A stretch of 64,000 bases of DNA from contig JADKAO010000003.1 of the NCBI GenBank assembly GCA_016715285.1, positions 310,001 to 374,000 on the forward strand. Direction: 5' to 3'. Positions 1-11,458 of this stretch are shown here, in pieces; position 1 is the first letter of the stretch, and each line of letters begins with the position of its first letter. Both the position numbers and the translations under genes were made by a program. Below the pieces are notes generated by a model. The model was not told the DNA's origin. It worked only from the letters and a program-made list of their open reading frames with translations, and ran no database searches. This DNA comes from Actinomycetales bacterium (GTDB lineage: Bacteria > Actinomycetota > Actinomycetes > Actinomycetales > Dermatophilaceae).

Positions 1-888
1 GTCCAGCACGAGTACCCGGAATTGATCGACCGGGTCCGAGAGGCGGTGCACGCACACGGGCCGATGACGAGTCGAGAGTGCGAACGCGTCCTCGAACACG
101 AGCGCTCAAGAGACAGGCCCGACTGGGGCTGGAACTGGAGCGCGGTCAAGCTCGCGCTGGAGTACCTCTTCTTCACCGGTGCGATCACCTCAGCCGGACG
201 GACTCCCCAATTCGAGCGCCGGTATGCCGCCCTTGACCGGGTTGTGCCACCGGGCTTGCGCTCGCAGTGGCTGAGTGTGGGCACGAGCCCATCTGCGCTG
301 ACGTGGCAAGACAAGCTGCCGCGTGACGAGGCGGCCCGTGACGAGGTCGTGGCGTTGATGCGAATTGCGGCACGTGCCCACGGGATCGGCTCCGAGGCCT
401 GCCTTGCGGACTACTTCCGGCTGCCTCGCCGAGCTGTGCGGCCAGCGCTTGGTCGTCTCGTGGAGGAAGGTGTGCTCGAAGAAGTGGTGGTGCCGGGTTG
501 GGGGCGCAGGGCATACCTGCATCGCGATGCTGCCCGACCTCGGAAGGTGCACGTTGAAGCGCTCGTCAGCCCGTTTGACTCACTCGTCTGGCAGCGCGAG
601 CGCGTCGAGGCACTCTTTGGCGTGCGCTACCGAATCGAGATCTATACGCCGGCGCCGCAGCGCGTTTACGGCTACTACGTGTTGCCTTTCTTCTTCGGCG
701 ACACGATTGTCGCGCGGGTTGACCTCAAGGCAGATCGGGGGTCGCGTCGGTTGCTGGTGCAGCGAGTCACGTGGGAGCGCGGGGAGCCCGAGGCTGCCCA
801 CCCTGCGTTAAGCCGGGAGCTAACCACGATGGCGCAGTGGCTGGGCTTGAGTGAGATATCCGGTGACGCAGTCAGAGCGGTGCACTAG
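1..888 (+). CDS. AlkZ/YcaQ-like DNA glycosylase (winged-helix), 5' truncated by window edge
   Basis: The frame is open from base 1 and ends at the TAG at 886-888, giving the last 295 residues of a family usually near 400. The family (HTH_42, AlkZ/YcaQ) unhooks interstrand crosslinks or removes bulky alkylated bases by base excision. Visible support is the C-terminal part of the fold: a stretch PFDSLVWQRERVEALFGVRY followed by the YVLPFFFGDTIVARVDLK segment and a VTWERGEPE tail, all typical of these proteins. The N-terminal catalytic region lies mostly outside the window, so catalytic residues cannot be checked. The MFS gene starts 10 bases downstream on the same strand. Confidence 0.8.
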   Translation, partial: VQHEYPELIDRVREAVHAHGPMTSRECERVLEHERSRDRPDWGWNWSAVKLALEYLFFTGAITSAGRTPQFERRYAALDRVVPPGLRSQWLSVGTSPSALTWQDKLPRDEAARDEVVALMRIAARAHGIGSEACLADYFRLPRRAVRPALGRLVEEGVLEEVVVPGWGRRAYLHRDAARPRKVHVEALVSPFDSLVWQRERVEALFGVRYRIEIYTPAPQRVYGYYVLPFFFGDTIVARVDLKADRGSRRLLVQRVTWERGEPEAAHPALSRELTTMAQWLGLSEISGDAVRAVH

Positions 889-898
889 CCTGCCCGCG

Positions 899-2212
899 AT
901 GGCATTCGCTCCCGGCATCCGGCAATTCGTCCCGCGCAACGGCATACACCGCGCGTGGTGGGTCGCGTTTGCCGTCGTCAGCGCACTCGTCGCTGCCGCG
1001 GGCTTCCGGTCGTCCACCGGCGCCCTCCTTGAGCCGTTGGAAGCCGAGTTCGGGTGGAGCCGAGCGACCACCTCCGGCGCGGTTACAGCCAACCTCGTCC
1101 TCTACGGACTGACGGCACCTTTTGCGGCCGCGCTCATGGAGCGCTTTGGCCTCCGCCGGGTTATGACCATTGCGCTCTTGCTCGTCAGCCTGGGAGCCGG
1201 GCTCACGCTCGTCATGACGGCCCCGTGGCAACTCTGGCTGCTGTGGGGACTGTGCGTCGGCATCGGCACTGGGTCGATGGCGCTCGTCCTCGGCTCGGTG
1301 GTCGCGAATCGGTGGTTCGCCACCCGCCGCGGCCTGGTCACGGGAGTCTTCTCGGCTGCCTCATCGACGGGGCAGCTCATCTTCCTGCCCGCGATCGCCA
1401 TGCTCGCGGCCGGGCCAGGATGGCGGTATGCCGCGCTGCTCACCGCCATCGCCGCGCTGCTCCTCGTGCCGCTCGTTCTCGTCATCGTTCGCGATCGACC
1501 AGCGGATGTCGGGCTAGAACCGTACGGTGCGGAGGCGACCGATGCCGCGCCGATGAGCCCTGCGCCGGTCGCCTCCGGAGCACGGTCGGCAGCGGCTGCG
1601 GCCCGCGGGGCCATCACGACCCTCGGCGAGGTCTTGGGCACCCGCGCGTTTTGGGTCTTAGCTGGCACCTTCTTCGTCTGCGGCTGGTCCACGAACGGAC
1701 TCGTGGGCACACATTTCATCCCCGCTGCACACGACCACGGTATGCCGCAAACGACCGCCGCCAACCTGCTCGCTCTCGTCGGGATCCTCGACATCGTCGG
1801 CACGATTGCCTCGGGTTGGCTGACTGACCGCGTTGACCCGAGATTGCTGCTCGCCGTCTACTACTTCCTTCGCGGCCTGTCACTTCTCGTGGTCCCGAGC
1901 GTTCTCGGACCGGACATTCACCCCAACCTGCTGCTGTTCATCATCTTCTACGGGTTGGACTGGGTCGCCACCGTGCCTCCCACGATGGCGCTGTGCCGCA
2001 TCCACTTTGGGCTCGAGCGGTCGAGTGTCGTCTTTGGGTGGGTGTTTGCCTCGCACATGGTGGGTGCCGGGATCGCGGCGACGTATGCCGGGTGGATCCG
2101 GGTGACCTACAGCGATTACGAGGCGGCGTGGTTGACGGCAGGCGGCCTCTGCATCGTCGCCGCAGCCGCCTGCTTCACCCTGCGGCGCTCAGTCAGCCAC
2201 CAACTCACCTAG
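899..2212 (+). CDS. MFS transporter
   Basis: 437 residues with about 12 hydrophobic segments separated by a central hydrophilic loop (roughly residues 205-240), the standard major facilitator layout. The N-terminal half holds FGWSRATTSGAVTANL and the loop-2/3 region ERFGLRRVM, resembling oxalate/formate-antiporter and monocarboxylate-like MFS proteins. The substrate cannot be told. I chose the ATG at 899 because it follows the previous stop by 10 bases and precedes the first membrane segment; an in-frame upstream start at 851 would only overlap the glycosylase gene. Its 3' end overlaps the convergent acetyltransferase gene by 8 bases. Confidence 0.85.
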   Translation: MAFAPGIRQFVPRNGIHRAWWVAFAVVSALVAAAGFRSSTGALLEPLEAEFGWSRATTSGAVTANLVLYGLTAPFAAALMERFGLRRVMTIALLLVSLGAGLTLVMTAPWQLWLLWGLCVGIGTGSMALVLGSVVANRWFATRRGLVTGVFSAASSTGQLIFLPAIAMLAAGPGWRYAALLTAIAALLLVPLVLVIVRDRPADVGLEPYGAEATDAAPMSPAPVASGARSAAAAARGAITTLGEVLGTRAFWVLAGTFFVCGWSTNGLVGTHFIPAAHDHGMPQTTAANLLALVGILDIVGTIASGWLTDRVDPRLLLAVYYFLRGLSLLVVPSVLGPDIHPNLLLFIIFYGLDWVATVPPTMALCRIHFGLERSSVVFGWVFASHMVGAGIAATYAGWIRVTYSDYEAAWLTAGGLCIVAAAACFTLRRSVSHQLT

Positions 2213-3920
2213 CTGGGCGCTCGTCGGTTGCCAGCAACTCGTAGTGAGTCACATCCGTGAGTTCGCCATCCGCACGCCGCTCAGCGAGTCGCTCGGTGCC
2301 GGTGAGGCGGAATCCTGCCTTGAGCAAAATCGCTTGCGACGCAGTGTTATCCGCTGTGGTCGTGGCATGGAGCCGCTGCAGACCGAGCCCTTCTGGGATC
2401 GCTCGGAAGGCATAGTCGAGGACCACGGGGAGCACCTCACCGACATAGCCGTGGCCGCGCGCCGAGGGATACAGCAGGTAGCCAAGTTCCCCCTGGAACC
2501 GCCCCTCGTGTGGTCCAAGGCCAAAGACACAGACATACCCCAACGGCCGGTCCGTATGCCGTTCGGCGAGGCACCACTCGGCGTTGTCCCTGTCGAGATC
2601 ACGCTCACGCCTGGCGCTGACCCACTCCGCGAAGTTCTCATGTGGGGGCAGCGCACGTGCGGGCACACTCCGCCGAGCCTGTTCATCTGGTGCGTCGTGG
2701 GGAGCTGGGCCATCGTTGTCCCGCCACGGCCGCAGGCGGAGGCGATTGGTCACCATGACGGCTTCGTCGGTCTCGTCGGTCTCGTCGGTCTCGTCGGCCT
2801 TGTCGGTGACGCAGCGCGCGAGCACAAACTCGTCGCACACATCGCCATCCCCGGTGACCGCCGCCTGGGCGAGCCGCGCCTCGCGGCGTAGGCCCACGGC
2901 ATACAACGCCCGTTGGGAGGCGAAGTTGCCGGCGATCACCCGCGCCTCAAGCCGCCGCACTCCGAGTCCGCCCGCAGAGGCTGGCGCGAAGGCGTGCTCG
3001 ACGACACGGTGGAGTGCTGCTTGCGCGACGCCGCGACCCCGGGCCGAGGGATGCAGCCAAAAGCCAAGCCGCCCTGTGGTGCTGGTTCCGTCTGGGGCGA
3101 GGCCGACCACCTGAACGTGACCCAGCGGCGCATCGGTGTCCGGATCCGCGACACACCAGTAGATCCCCGTGCCGGCGGCCATCCGCTCGCGGCGGGTCAG
3201 GAGCCACTCCGCGAAATCGTCGGGTCCCGGGACGACTCCAGGATTGAACCGGCGGGAGATTCCGTCCGGGGGAGCAGTCGGTTGGTCCTCGTCTCTCCAC
3301 GGACGAAGCACGACCGAACCCCGCAGCGTGGTCGCCTCTCGCAACTCCCATTGGGCGCGCGGCTCAACCCCGGCTAGCAGCGCGGCGTGCCACTCGTCGT
3401 GGGGTATGCCGTCATGGTCGAGCCCGCCGCCCACGACCACGGTAGGGCGAGTGAATCCGCACGCCCACGCGACGCGGAGCGAAGCCCAGTTGCCACGCCG
3501 CGCCCGCCACCGGATGACCTCGACGCCCGCCTCCCGAAGGTGGCTGATGAGCAAGCGCACCGCCGCGGACATGAGTCCTTGGCCGCGGGCATGGGGAGCC
3601 AGGGCGAACCCGAGCTCGGCCCTGCGCGCAGACGGCTCGCGGATGCTGATCGTGCCGCCGAAGGTACCCGTGCCGTCGGTGATCGCCCAGGACCGCTTGC
3701 CGCCAGGGCGACCCCAGTCCGCGGCCACCCCGGCGAGGTAGTCATGCGCCTCGCTCATTCCATAGGGCCGCGGGAGCGGGAGGAACCGCATGGATTCCGG
3801 GTCAGTGCACTGGGCGACGAGTGCCGGTGCATCGTCGTCACGGAGCGCTCGAAGCGTGACGACGCCATCGGTCAAGACCGGAACGCAACCGGGGTATGCC
3901 GCTACGTCAGGCGAGGTCAC
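2205..3920 (-). CDS. Triple-domain GNAT (RimJ/RimL-like) N-acetyltransferase
   Basis: 571 residues from a GTG at 3920. Three consecutive GNAT domains can be read: about residues 10-165 (starting VTLRALRDDD, with the acetyl-CoA loop ARGQGLMSAAVRLL), about 185-360 (starting VVLRPWRDED, loop SARGRGVAQAALHRV) and about 385-570 (starting LRLRPWRDND, loop SARGHGYVGEVL). Domains 2 and 3 are clearly similar to each other and look like an internal duplication; all three keep the R/Q-G-x-G/A-like pyrophosphate loop. A short acidic DET-repeat linker separates domains 2 and 3. GNAT proteins of this type move acetyl from acetyl-CoA to protein N-termini or small amines; the substrate here is unknown. The reading frame is open further upstream to 4409, antisense to secA, but that part has no family character and is not used. 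Confidence 0.8.
   Translation of the reverse strand: MTSPDVAAYPGCVPVLTDGVVTLRALRDDDAPALVAQCTDPESMRFLPLPRPYGMSEAHDYLAGVAADWGRPGGKRSWAITDGTGTFGGTISIREPSARRAELGFALAPHARGQGLMSAAVRLLISHLREAGVEVIRWRARRGNWASLRVAWACGFTRPTVVVGGGLDHDGIPHDEWHAALLAGVEPRAQWELREATTLRGSVVLRPWRDEDQPTAPPDGISRRFNPGVVPGPDDFAEWLLTRRERMAAGTGIYWCVADPDTDAPLGHVQVVGLAPDGTSTTGRLGFWLHPSARGRGVAQAALHRVVEHAFAPASAGGLGVRRLEARVIAGNFASQRALYAVGLRREARLAQAAVTGDGDVCDEFVLARCVTDKADETDETDETDEAVMVTNRLRLRPWRDNDGPAPHDAPDEQARRSVPARALPPHENFAEWVSARRERDLDRDNAEWCLAERHTDRPLGYVCVFGLGPHEGRFQGELGYLLYPSARGHGYVGEVLPVVLDYAFRAIPEGLGLQRLHATTTADNTASQAILLKAGFRLTGTERLAERRADGELTDVTHYELLATDERPAR
2766..2810. repeat. Tandem 9-bp repeat encoding a DET linker
   Basis: Three perfect copies of GTCGGTCTC (2766-2792) followed by two degenerate copies to 2810. 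On the minus strand they encode the Asp-Glu-Thr repeat that links GNAT domains 2 and 3. Copy number is likely to vary by slippage, always keeping the frame because the unit is 9 bp. Confidence 0.9.
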
Positions 3921-4089
3921 GGCATCAGCCTGACAGAAGCACACGGCATACCTGGAACTCCGCTGGCGACCCACGGCGTTCGGTGAGGCAGCGCGCCCAA
4001 CTCGACTACCCTGGCGGGTGGTCACCCGTGTTGCACGCGTGGCTGTCCTATCGTCCCCGTGGGGGACCCGTCGTCCCGAGGAGTTGTCC

Positions 4090-6948
<2,859 letters not shown>

Positions 6949-6977
6949 CGCTTGCCGTCGATGAGACGCTGCCGGCG

Positions 6978-7487
6978 TTAGGCGGTTTGCACGACGGTGA
7001 CGACCCATCCTCGTTCCATGCCCTCGATCCGGAGAGCCATCGCGCGCACTCGGTCGTGGTACACGACGACGGCGCACGCTTCGATGACGCCGTCGGCGGG
7101 CTCCTGGATCCGTACGCTTCGGACCCGAGGCGGTTTCCGGCTCGACTTGGGTCGACGCGCAGCTACCACGGAGCGTCGGCACAGCGCGGCATACACCTCG
7201 GGTGAGGCCCAGCGGCTCATTTGCTGGGGTGGCCGCATTCCGGTCATGACTTCGACGAATGCCTGAGCCAGCTGACGCACGATCGGCTCCGGTGCGGGCA
7301 GGTCACTGCGCCGGGTGGGGGAGGGACCAAACTCGTCGTCACTCGCGTGGCGCGAGAAGTCGAGCGCCAGACTGTCCTGAATGTAGGGGTTGGGCCTCGT
7401 GTCGACAACGAGATCGTCTGGTGAAATGACCGGGGGCCGGCGATCTGGAAGGCGGACAAGCCGTAGGGGAGCCAGCGCGGCGCTCAT
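6978..7487 (-). CDS. Rv3235/DUF6459-like conserved protein
   Basis: 169 residues. The C-terminal two thirds (VRQLAQAFVEVMTGMRPPQQ, then a conserved core RVRSVRIQEPADGVIEACAVV and RVRAMALRIEGMERGWVVT) matches the small actinobacterial family exemplified by Rv3235, found beside secA in many genomes. No enzymatic motif is visible; the fold may resemble a small alpha/beta sheet domain. The ATG at 7487 overlaps the TGA of the LysM gene in an ATGA arrangement, so the two are probably translationally coupled. It converges with secA, 29 bases apart. The role is unknown; the family name rests on pattern recognition. Confidence 0.7.
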   Translation of the reverse strand: MSAALAPLRLVRLPDRRPPVISPDDLVVDTRPNPYIQDSLALDFSRHASDDEFGPSPTRRSDLPAPEPIVRQLAQAFVEVMTGMRPPQQMSRWASPEVYAALCRRSVVAARRPKSSRKPPRVRSVRIQEPADGVIEACAVVVYHDRVRAMALRIEGMERGWVVTVVQTA

Positions 7488-8293
7488 GACGCTGCCACCG
7501 TTTCGGGCGCGCTGAGCTTCTGTCCAATCTCGAGGTGATCGGGCGAGGCGCCGATGACCGCTCGGTTCACGGCATACCACTCCTGCCAGCGACGCGCGAT
7601 CTGGGCATTGGAGGCGTCCCGGGGGAGTTCACGCGCGGCGATCGCCCAGAGTGAGTCACCGGCCCGGACGACGTAAGGTGGGGCGCCCTGTCCCGTGGCG
7701 ACCGACGCGGCAGGCGTGGGGCTGGCCGTGGACGGCGGCGTGGCTCCGAAACTCGCGGACCGTGCAGGCGTGGGTGCGAAGCGGGGATCCAATGAGAGCG
7801 GGGCAGCTCGTTCCACCGCGACGAAGTGCGGGTCGCGATCGGGGCCGCCATCGACCACGAGGGTATGCCGAGTGCTGACCCCCGCCGCGTTGAGTGTGGT
7901 GCCTGCCGTGGCTGGCGGCGAGGCTGCAACGGCTGTGCCGGGAGCTGCGGCGGCCACCAAGGTGCTCCCCAGGAGCAAACTCACGGTTCGTCGCACGACG
8001 AGAGGGGTCACGCGCGCCGACGCGGCGTGGGCCGCCTGCCCGACGGCACCGGGAACGTGGCCGAGAAAAGCCAAGCCCGCGCTGAGGCCGAGCCACACAG
8101 CGGCCAAGGTAGCGATTGCAGCGCAGGCGAGGAGGAGCGCGTCAGCTGGGTCCGGAGTGGCCGGCCCCGTAAGCGCGTGCCATTGGTCGGACGTCGCCAA
8201 CCAGAGGGTGCGAGCCATGATCGCGGCCACCGCGAGCCCGAGTGCAGCGCCGAGGACGGGCCGGAAGCTCCCAGATGACTGTGATTGATTCAT
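7484..8293 (-). CDS. Membrane-anchored LysM-domain protein
   Basis: 269 residues. Three hydrophobic segments (about residues 12-30, 48-75 and 100-125) are followed by an Ala/Pro/Thr-rich linker and a C-terminal LysM domain starting YVVRAGDSLWAIAARELP (about 208-265). LysM binds N-acetylglucosamine-containing glycans such as peptidoglycan, so the protein is probably a cell-envelope protein with its C-terminus outside. Upstream it is divergent from the 8394 gene; downstream it overlaps the Rv3235-like gene by 4 bases. This LysM plus Rv3235-like pair next to secA recurs in actinobacteria. Confidence 0.8.
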   Translation of the reverse strand: MNQSQSSGSFRPVLGAALGLAVAAIMARTLWLATSDQWHALTGPATPDPADALLLACAAIATLAAVWLGLSAGLAFLGHVPGAVGQAAHAASARVTPLVVRRTVSLLLGSTLVAAAAPGTAVAASPPATAGTTLNAAGVSTRHTLVVDGGPDRDPHFVAVERAAPLSLDPRFAPTPARSASFGATPPSTASPTPAASVATGQGAPPYVVRAGDSLWAIAARELPRDASNAQIARRWQEWYAVNRAVIGASPDHLEIGQKLSAPETVAAS

Positions 8294-8380
8294 TTCGACC
8301 CCTGATACTGATGTTTACCTACGTTTGATGAGTTTGATGCAATTCGAGTCTGTTTGTCAACGGGTCGTGACTCAGCTCGC

Positions 8381-8386
8381 TAGGAT
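8381..8386 (+). promoter_or_regulatory. Possible -10 hexamer giving a leaderless transcript
   Basis: TAGGAT is followed by 7 bases and then the ATG at 8394. This spacing places transcription start on or at the start codon, as in leaderless actinobacterial genes, and no Shine-Dalgarno sequence is present between them. The -35 is unclear. Confidence 0.4.
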
Positions 8387-8393
8387 CCTCTCC

Positions 8394-8942
8394 ATGCGGT
8401 GGGATCGACTTTTTGATGACCTCGAGGCGCAGCTGAGTGCCGACAGGGATGCCGAACTCGTCAGTGAGGTCGCCGATCGCACTCGCCGCGAGCGCGCTCT
8501 CGTGGGCCTCCACGAACGACTGGTCGCGGCGAGGAACGGCCGGGGCATCTGCGTCAGCGTGGTCGGGCTGGGAGGGCTTCAGGGTGCTGTGCTCGACGTT
8601 GGGTCCGATTGGCTTCTGCTTCGCACCGAGCCCGAGCGCGATCAGCTCGTGCCGCTTGCGGCCGTGATGTGGGTGAGTGGGCTGGCCGGCCGGATCGCGC
8701 CCCCCTCATCCGTCGCACGCAGCTTCGGGTTCGGTTCGGCGGTTCGTGTGTTGAGCCGCGACCGGGCCGTGGTGACACTCTCAGGAGTCGACGGGGGACG
8801 GCATACCGGCACCATTGACGCGGTTCATGCCGATGCCTTCGACCTGGCGGTGCACGCCTCAGACGTTCCCCGTCGCGCAGCCAATGTCCTTGACGTGCGG
8901 ACGGTGCCTTTCGCAGCGGTTGCCGCGGTTACGCGCGCATGA
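8394..8942 (+). CDS. Conserved actinobacterial protein of unknown function
   Basis: 182 residues starting MRWDRLFDDLEAQL, a start that is typical of a small actinobacterial family often labelled loosely as Fis-family regulator although no HTH is evident. The first about 60 residues are helical and charged (RRERALVGLHERLVAARNG); the rest looks like a beta-rich domain with two related halves (GLGGLQGAVLDVGSDWLLLR and DGGRHTGTIDAVHADAFDLAV), reminiscent of an SH3- or Sm-like barrel pair. The ATG at 8394 was preferred over the in-frame 8325 because of family start and promoter spacing. Divergent from the LysM gene, convergent with the HTH gene. Confidence 0.65.
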   Translation: MRWDRLFDDLEAQLSADRDAELVSEVADRTRRERALVGLHERLVAARNGRGICVSVVGLGGLQGAVLDVGSDWLLLRTEPERDQLVPLAAVMWVSGLAGRIAPPSSVARSFGFGSAVRVLSRDRAVVTLSGVDGGRHTGTIDAVHADAFDLAVHASDVPRRAANVLDVRTVPFAAVAAVTRA

Positions 8943-8985
8943 TGCCGCGAGCGGCTCCCACGCGCTGCGAGCGGCCTCGTCAGCC

Positions 8986-9231
8986 TCAGACAGACTCGTC
9001 AGAGCCGCCGTCCGGACTGCCGCCGAGCGGGTTGTTGGTGACGAATTCCCGGGTCTGGGCGTACATCCGCGCGATGTAGGACTCGAGTTGCGCGGTCTCG
9101 ACACGCCACTGGCCCCGGCCGCCGATCTTGATGGCGGGAAGCTCCCCCGAGCGTACGAGCGCATAGGCCTGGGCGGCCGAGATGTTGAGGATCTCAGCGA
9201 CATCAGCCAAGGGCAGGAAACGCGGCGGCAT
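8986..9231 (-). CDS. Small excisionase/MerR-type helix-turn-helix protein
   Basis: 81 residues. The HTH is LPLADVAEILNISAAQAYALVRSGELPAIKIGGRGQWRV, read in pieces: ADVAEILNIS first helices, AQAYALVRSGELPA recognition region and the wing KIGGRGQWRV. This is the HTH_17 (excisionase-like) fold found in many chromosomal actinobacterial regulators. There is no phage or integrase nearby, so it is probably a transcription regulator, not a true excisionase. ATG 9231 is chosen at the family start PRFLPLADVA; an upstream ATG at 9264 is possible. Divergent from the SAF/CpaE pair. Confidence 0.8.
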   Translation of the reverse strand: MPPRFLPLADVAEILNISAAQAYALVRSGELPAIKIGGRGQWRVETAQLESYIARMYAQTREFVTNNPLGGSPDGGSDESV

Positions 9232-9269
9232 AGCCCGAAGCCTCCCACATGGGCACTGCGGCAACGGCG

Positions 9270-9318
9270 TTTTCCACAGGGCGACCCGCCTCCCACGGGG
9301 AATTGCGGGTTATCCACA
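9270..9318 (+). promoter_or_regulatory. Two DnaA-box-like nonamers in a divergent intergenic region
   Basis: TTTTCCACA at 9270-9278 and TTATCCACA at 9310-9318, same orientation, 40 bp apart, between the HTH and SAF genes. TTATCCACA equals the canonical high-affinity DnaA site. Two sites are far fewer than an origin holds, so if functional they would regulate a nearby promoter or titrate DnaA. Confidence 0.3.
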
Positions 9319-9358
9319 GCACATCGACGCCTCTTGGCCGCTGCTCTTGCCTCGGGCC

Positions 9359-10054
9359 ATGATTACTGACGTGACTTCTTCAGGGGGCGTCCCAGACCTC
9401 TCGCGAGCAACGGCGACACGGATGCAGCGCCCATCGTGGCGCGACAGCCGGCTGCTCGTGGGCGTCTTGCTGGTTCTCGCTGCGACGGCATTGGGGGCCA
9501 AGGCAGTTGCCAGTGCCGATGACCGCATTCCGATGTATGCCGCGTCGGTGGCTCTCAAGCCCGGCGATCCGCTCGGTTCGGACACGCTGCGTCGGGTCGA
9601 TGTCCAACTCGGCGACGGAGTCACGGGCTACTTATCGGCTGCGCAGTCCTTGCCGGGAGAGCTGTTTGCCCTCCGAGAGGTGCGCCCGGGTGAATTGGTC
9701 CCGATGTCAGCGGTGGGGTCCAAAGCCGACCTCAGCGTTCAGCCCGTCATGGTGCGGGTGGAGTCCACATCTGCTGCTGCCCTGGTGTCTGGGTCGGTGG
9801 TGGACGTATGGGTGAGTCGGCGCGATCCGGCCTTTGCGCAGGAGCGTTACCTCGAAGCGGCCCTGGTGTTGCGCTCAGTGAGCGTCTCGCGGATTCCCAC
9901 CGATCAGGGCACCTTCGGTGCTGCGGCGGCCACCGCATCGGTTCAACTCCTGGTTGCGACACCTGACGTGTCGAAACTCATCACGGCGCAAGACGATCAA
10001 GCTCGCATCACTCTCGTGCCGGTCCCAGGGTCGCTGCGCGTTTCCGGCTCATGA
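9359..10054 (+). CDS. SAF-domain (CpaB/RcpC-like) membrane protein
   Basis: 231 residues. One transmembrane segment at about residues 33-52 (LLVGVLLVLAATALGAKAVA) is followed by an extracytoplasmic SAF domain beginning YAASVALKPGDPLGSDTLRRVDVQL and LFALREVRPGELVPMSAVG. In Tad/Flp pilus systems CpaB/RcpC has this layout and forms part of the outer assembly; many actinobacteria carry a similar protein next to a CpaE-like ATPase. ATG 9359 precedes the membrane segment by about 30 residues; GTG 9371 is an alternative. The TGA overlaps the ATG of the next gene (ATGA), implying coupled translation. Confidence 0.75.
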   Translation: MITDVTSSGGVPDLSRATATRMQRPSWRDSRLLVGVLLVLAATALGAKAVASADDRIPMYAASVALKPGDPLGSDTLRRVDVQLGDGVTGYLSAAQSLPGELFALREVRPGELVPMSAVGSKADLSVQPVMVRVESTSAAALVSGSVVDVWVSRRDPAFAQERYLEAALVLRSVSVSRIPTDQGTFGAAAATASVQLLVATPDVSKLITAQDDQARITLVPVPGSLRVSGS

Positions 10055-11340
10055 CGGCGGTCCTGACTGCGCTCGGGGCGCGGTGGGATGGCCGGGTCGT
10101 CGCGCAGCTTGAGGGGTGCCCCGGAATCTCCATTGCTCGACGATGCGCTGACTTGCCTGACCTCGTTGCCACGGCCGCCTCCGGCGTCGGCGATGTTGCT
10201 TTGGTGGCCGCGGACCTGCGCGGCCTCACGCTGTCTGAGATCGCCCGGCTCAACGACTCTGGTGTTGACGTCATCGGTGTTGTCGAGCCCGGAGATGAGG
10301 CGGGGGAGCGACGCCTGTGGCAGCTCGGGGTCGCAACTGTGCTCTCCGCTGACAGCGATGGTCAGATCCTTGCCGGGGCCGTGCTGGCCGTGTCAGACGC
10401 TCGTGCTCCGAGTCGCGGGGTCGAGCCCCTTATGGCCGGGAATGACGAGCCGAGCACGCCAGAGCCACCCCTTCCTTTGCTGTCCGCACGCGGTCGCATC
10501 ATTGCGGTGTGGGGGCCGTCCGGAGCACCTGGGCGCACCAGCCTTGCCGTCAATATCGCCGCCGAGCTCGCGGTGCTTGGCCGCGAGGTGTTGCTTGTCG
10601 ACGCTGACACCTACGGCGGATGTGTTGCTCAAACGTTGTCCGTCCTTGATGAGGCGCCCGGAGTTGCGGCTGCTGCGCGCGCGGCCGATCAGGGCGCGCT
10701 CGATCTCCCGTCTCTTGCCCGGTTGGCGCCAGTGGTCTCACCGAGACTGCGCGTCCTGACCGGCATACCAGTTGCCTCCAGGTGGCCCGAAATCAGGGGC
10801 GCCGCGCTGCAACGGGTGCTCGACATCTCCCGATGGCTCGCCGAGGTCGTGGTTGTCGACATCGGCTTCTCCCTCGAAGACGACGAGGAACTGAGTTACG
10901 ACACCCAGGCTCCGCGGCGCAATCAAGCCACCCTGGCTGTCCTTGAGTCCGCCGACGACCTTGTTGTCGTCGGTGGGTGCGATCCGGTCTCATTGCAGCG
11001 ACTCGTGCGTGCACTGCAGGAGATCGGGTCGGTCCGCGCACCGCACGCGCGAGTCGTGGTCAACCGGGTTCGTCCTGGGCCGGTGGGTTCCCCAGCTCAC
11101 GAGCAGGTCGCGGACGCTCTCCTCAGATTTGCTGGCGTCACATCACCACTCTTCGTGCCTTATGACCCGGCCAGCTTCGACGTCGCCATGTTGCAGGGCC
11201 GTACCCTCGCTGAGTGCGCTCCCCACTCCAGCGCCCGCCAGTCGATTGCCCGTATCGCCGCCGACCTCATTGGGCTATCTGCAGCTCCAGGGGGTGAGGT
11301 TCCGGTGCGTGGTTGGCGTCGCCGGCGACCAGGTCGCTAG
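10051..11340 (+). CDS. CpaE/MinD-like P-loop ATPase with degenerate Walker A
   Basis: 429 residues. The N-terminal about 130 residues resemble a receiver-like domain as in CpaE/TadZ. The ATPase part starts GRIIAVWGPSGAPGRTSLAV (about residue 147): the deviant Walker A of this family normally reads GGxGKT/S, but here both usual lysines are absent, with GAPGRTS in their place. The DADTYGG motif follows at about 188 and the VVVVDIGFSLEDDEE segment stands at the Walker B position. Proteins of this type localise pilus or secretion machines or sort cellular cargo. It is coupled to the SAF-domain gene. No CpaF or TadB/C genes are seen in the window. Confidence 0.75.
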   Translation: MTAVLTALGARWDGRVVAQLEGCPGISIARRCADLPDLVATAASGVGDVALVAADLRGLTLSEIARLNDSGVDVIGVVEPGDEAGERRLWQLGVATVLSADSDGQILAGAVLAVSDARAPSRGVEPLMAGNDEPSTPEPPLPLLSARGRIIAVWGPSGAPGRTSLAVNIAAELAVLGREVLLVDADTYGGCVAQTLSVLDEAPGVAAAARAADQGALDLPSLARLAPVVSPRLRVLTGIPVASRWPEIRGAALQRVLDISRWLAEVVVVDIGFSLEDDEELSYDTQAPRRNQATLAVLESADDLVVVGGCDPVSLQRLVRALQEIGSVRAPHARVVVNRVRPGPVGSPAHEQVADALLRFAGVTSPLFVPYDPASFDVAMLQGRTLAECAPHSSARQSIARIAADLIGLSAAPGGEVPVRGWRRRRPGR

Positions 11341-11458
11341 CCGCGATCGGGACGAGACGAGGGCTCACCCGTGCATCCCGGCATACCGGCTCCGTTGGGG
11401 TGAAGAGGCACAGCATCGCGCTGAGGCCAGCACCCGCCGCATCTGAGAGGATGGGCCG

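Noticed and set aside
4018..4089. Upstream GTG start for SecA
   Set aside because: The extra 24 residues have no SecA similarity and GTG 4090 has a good Shine-Dalgarno.
8986..9231. Excisionase of a mobile element
   Set aside because: No integrase, attachment repeats or phage genes nearby; the HTH family has many chromosomal regulators.
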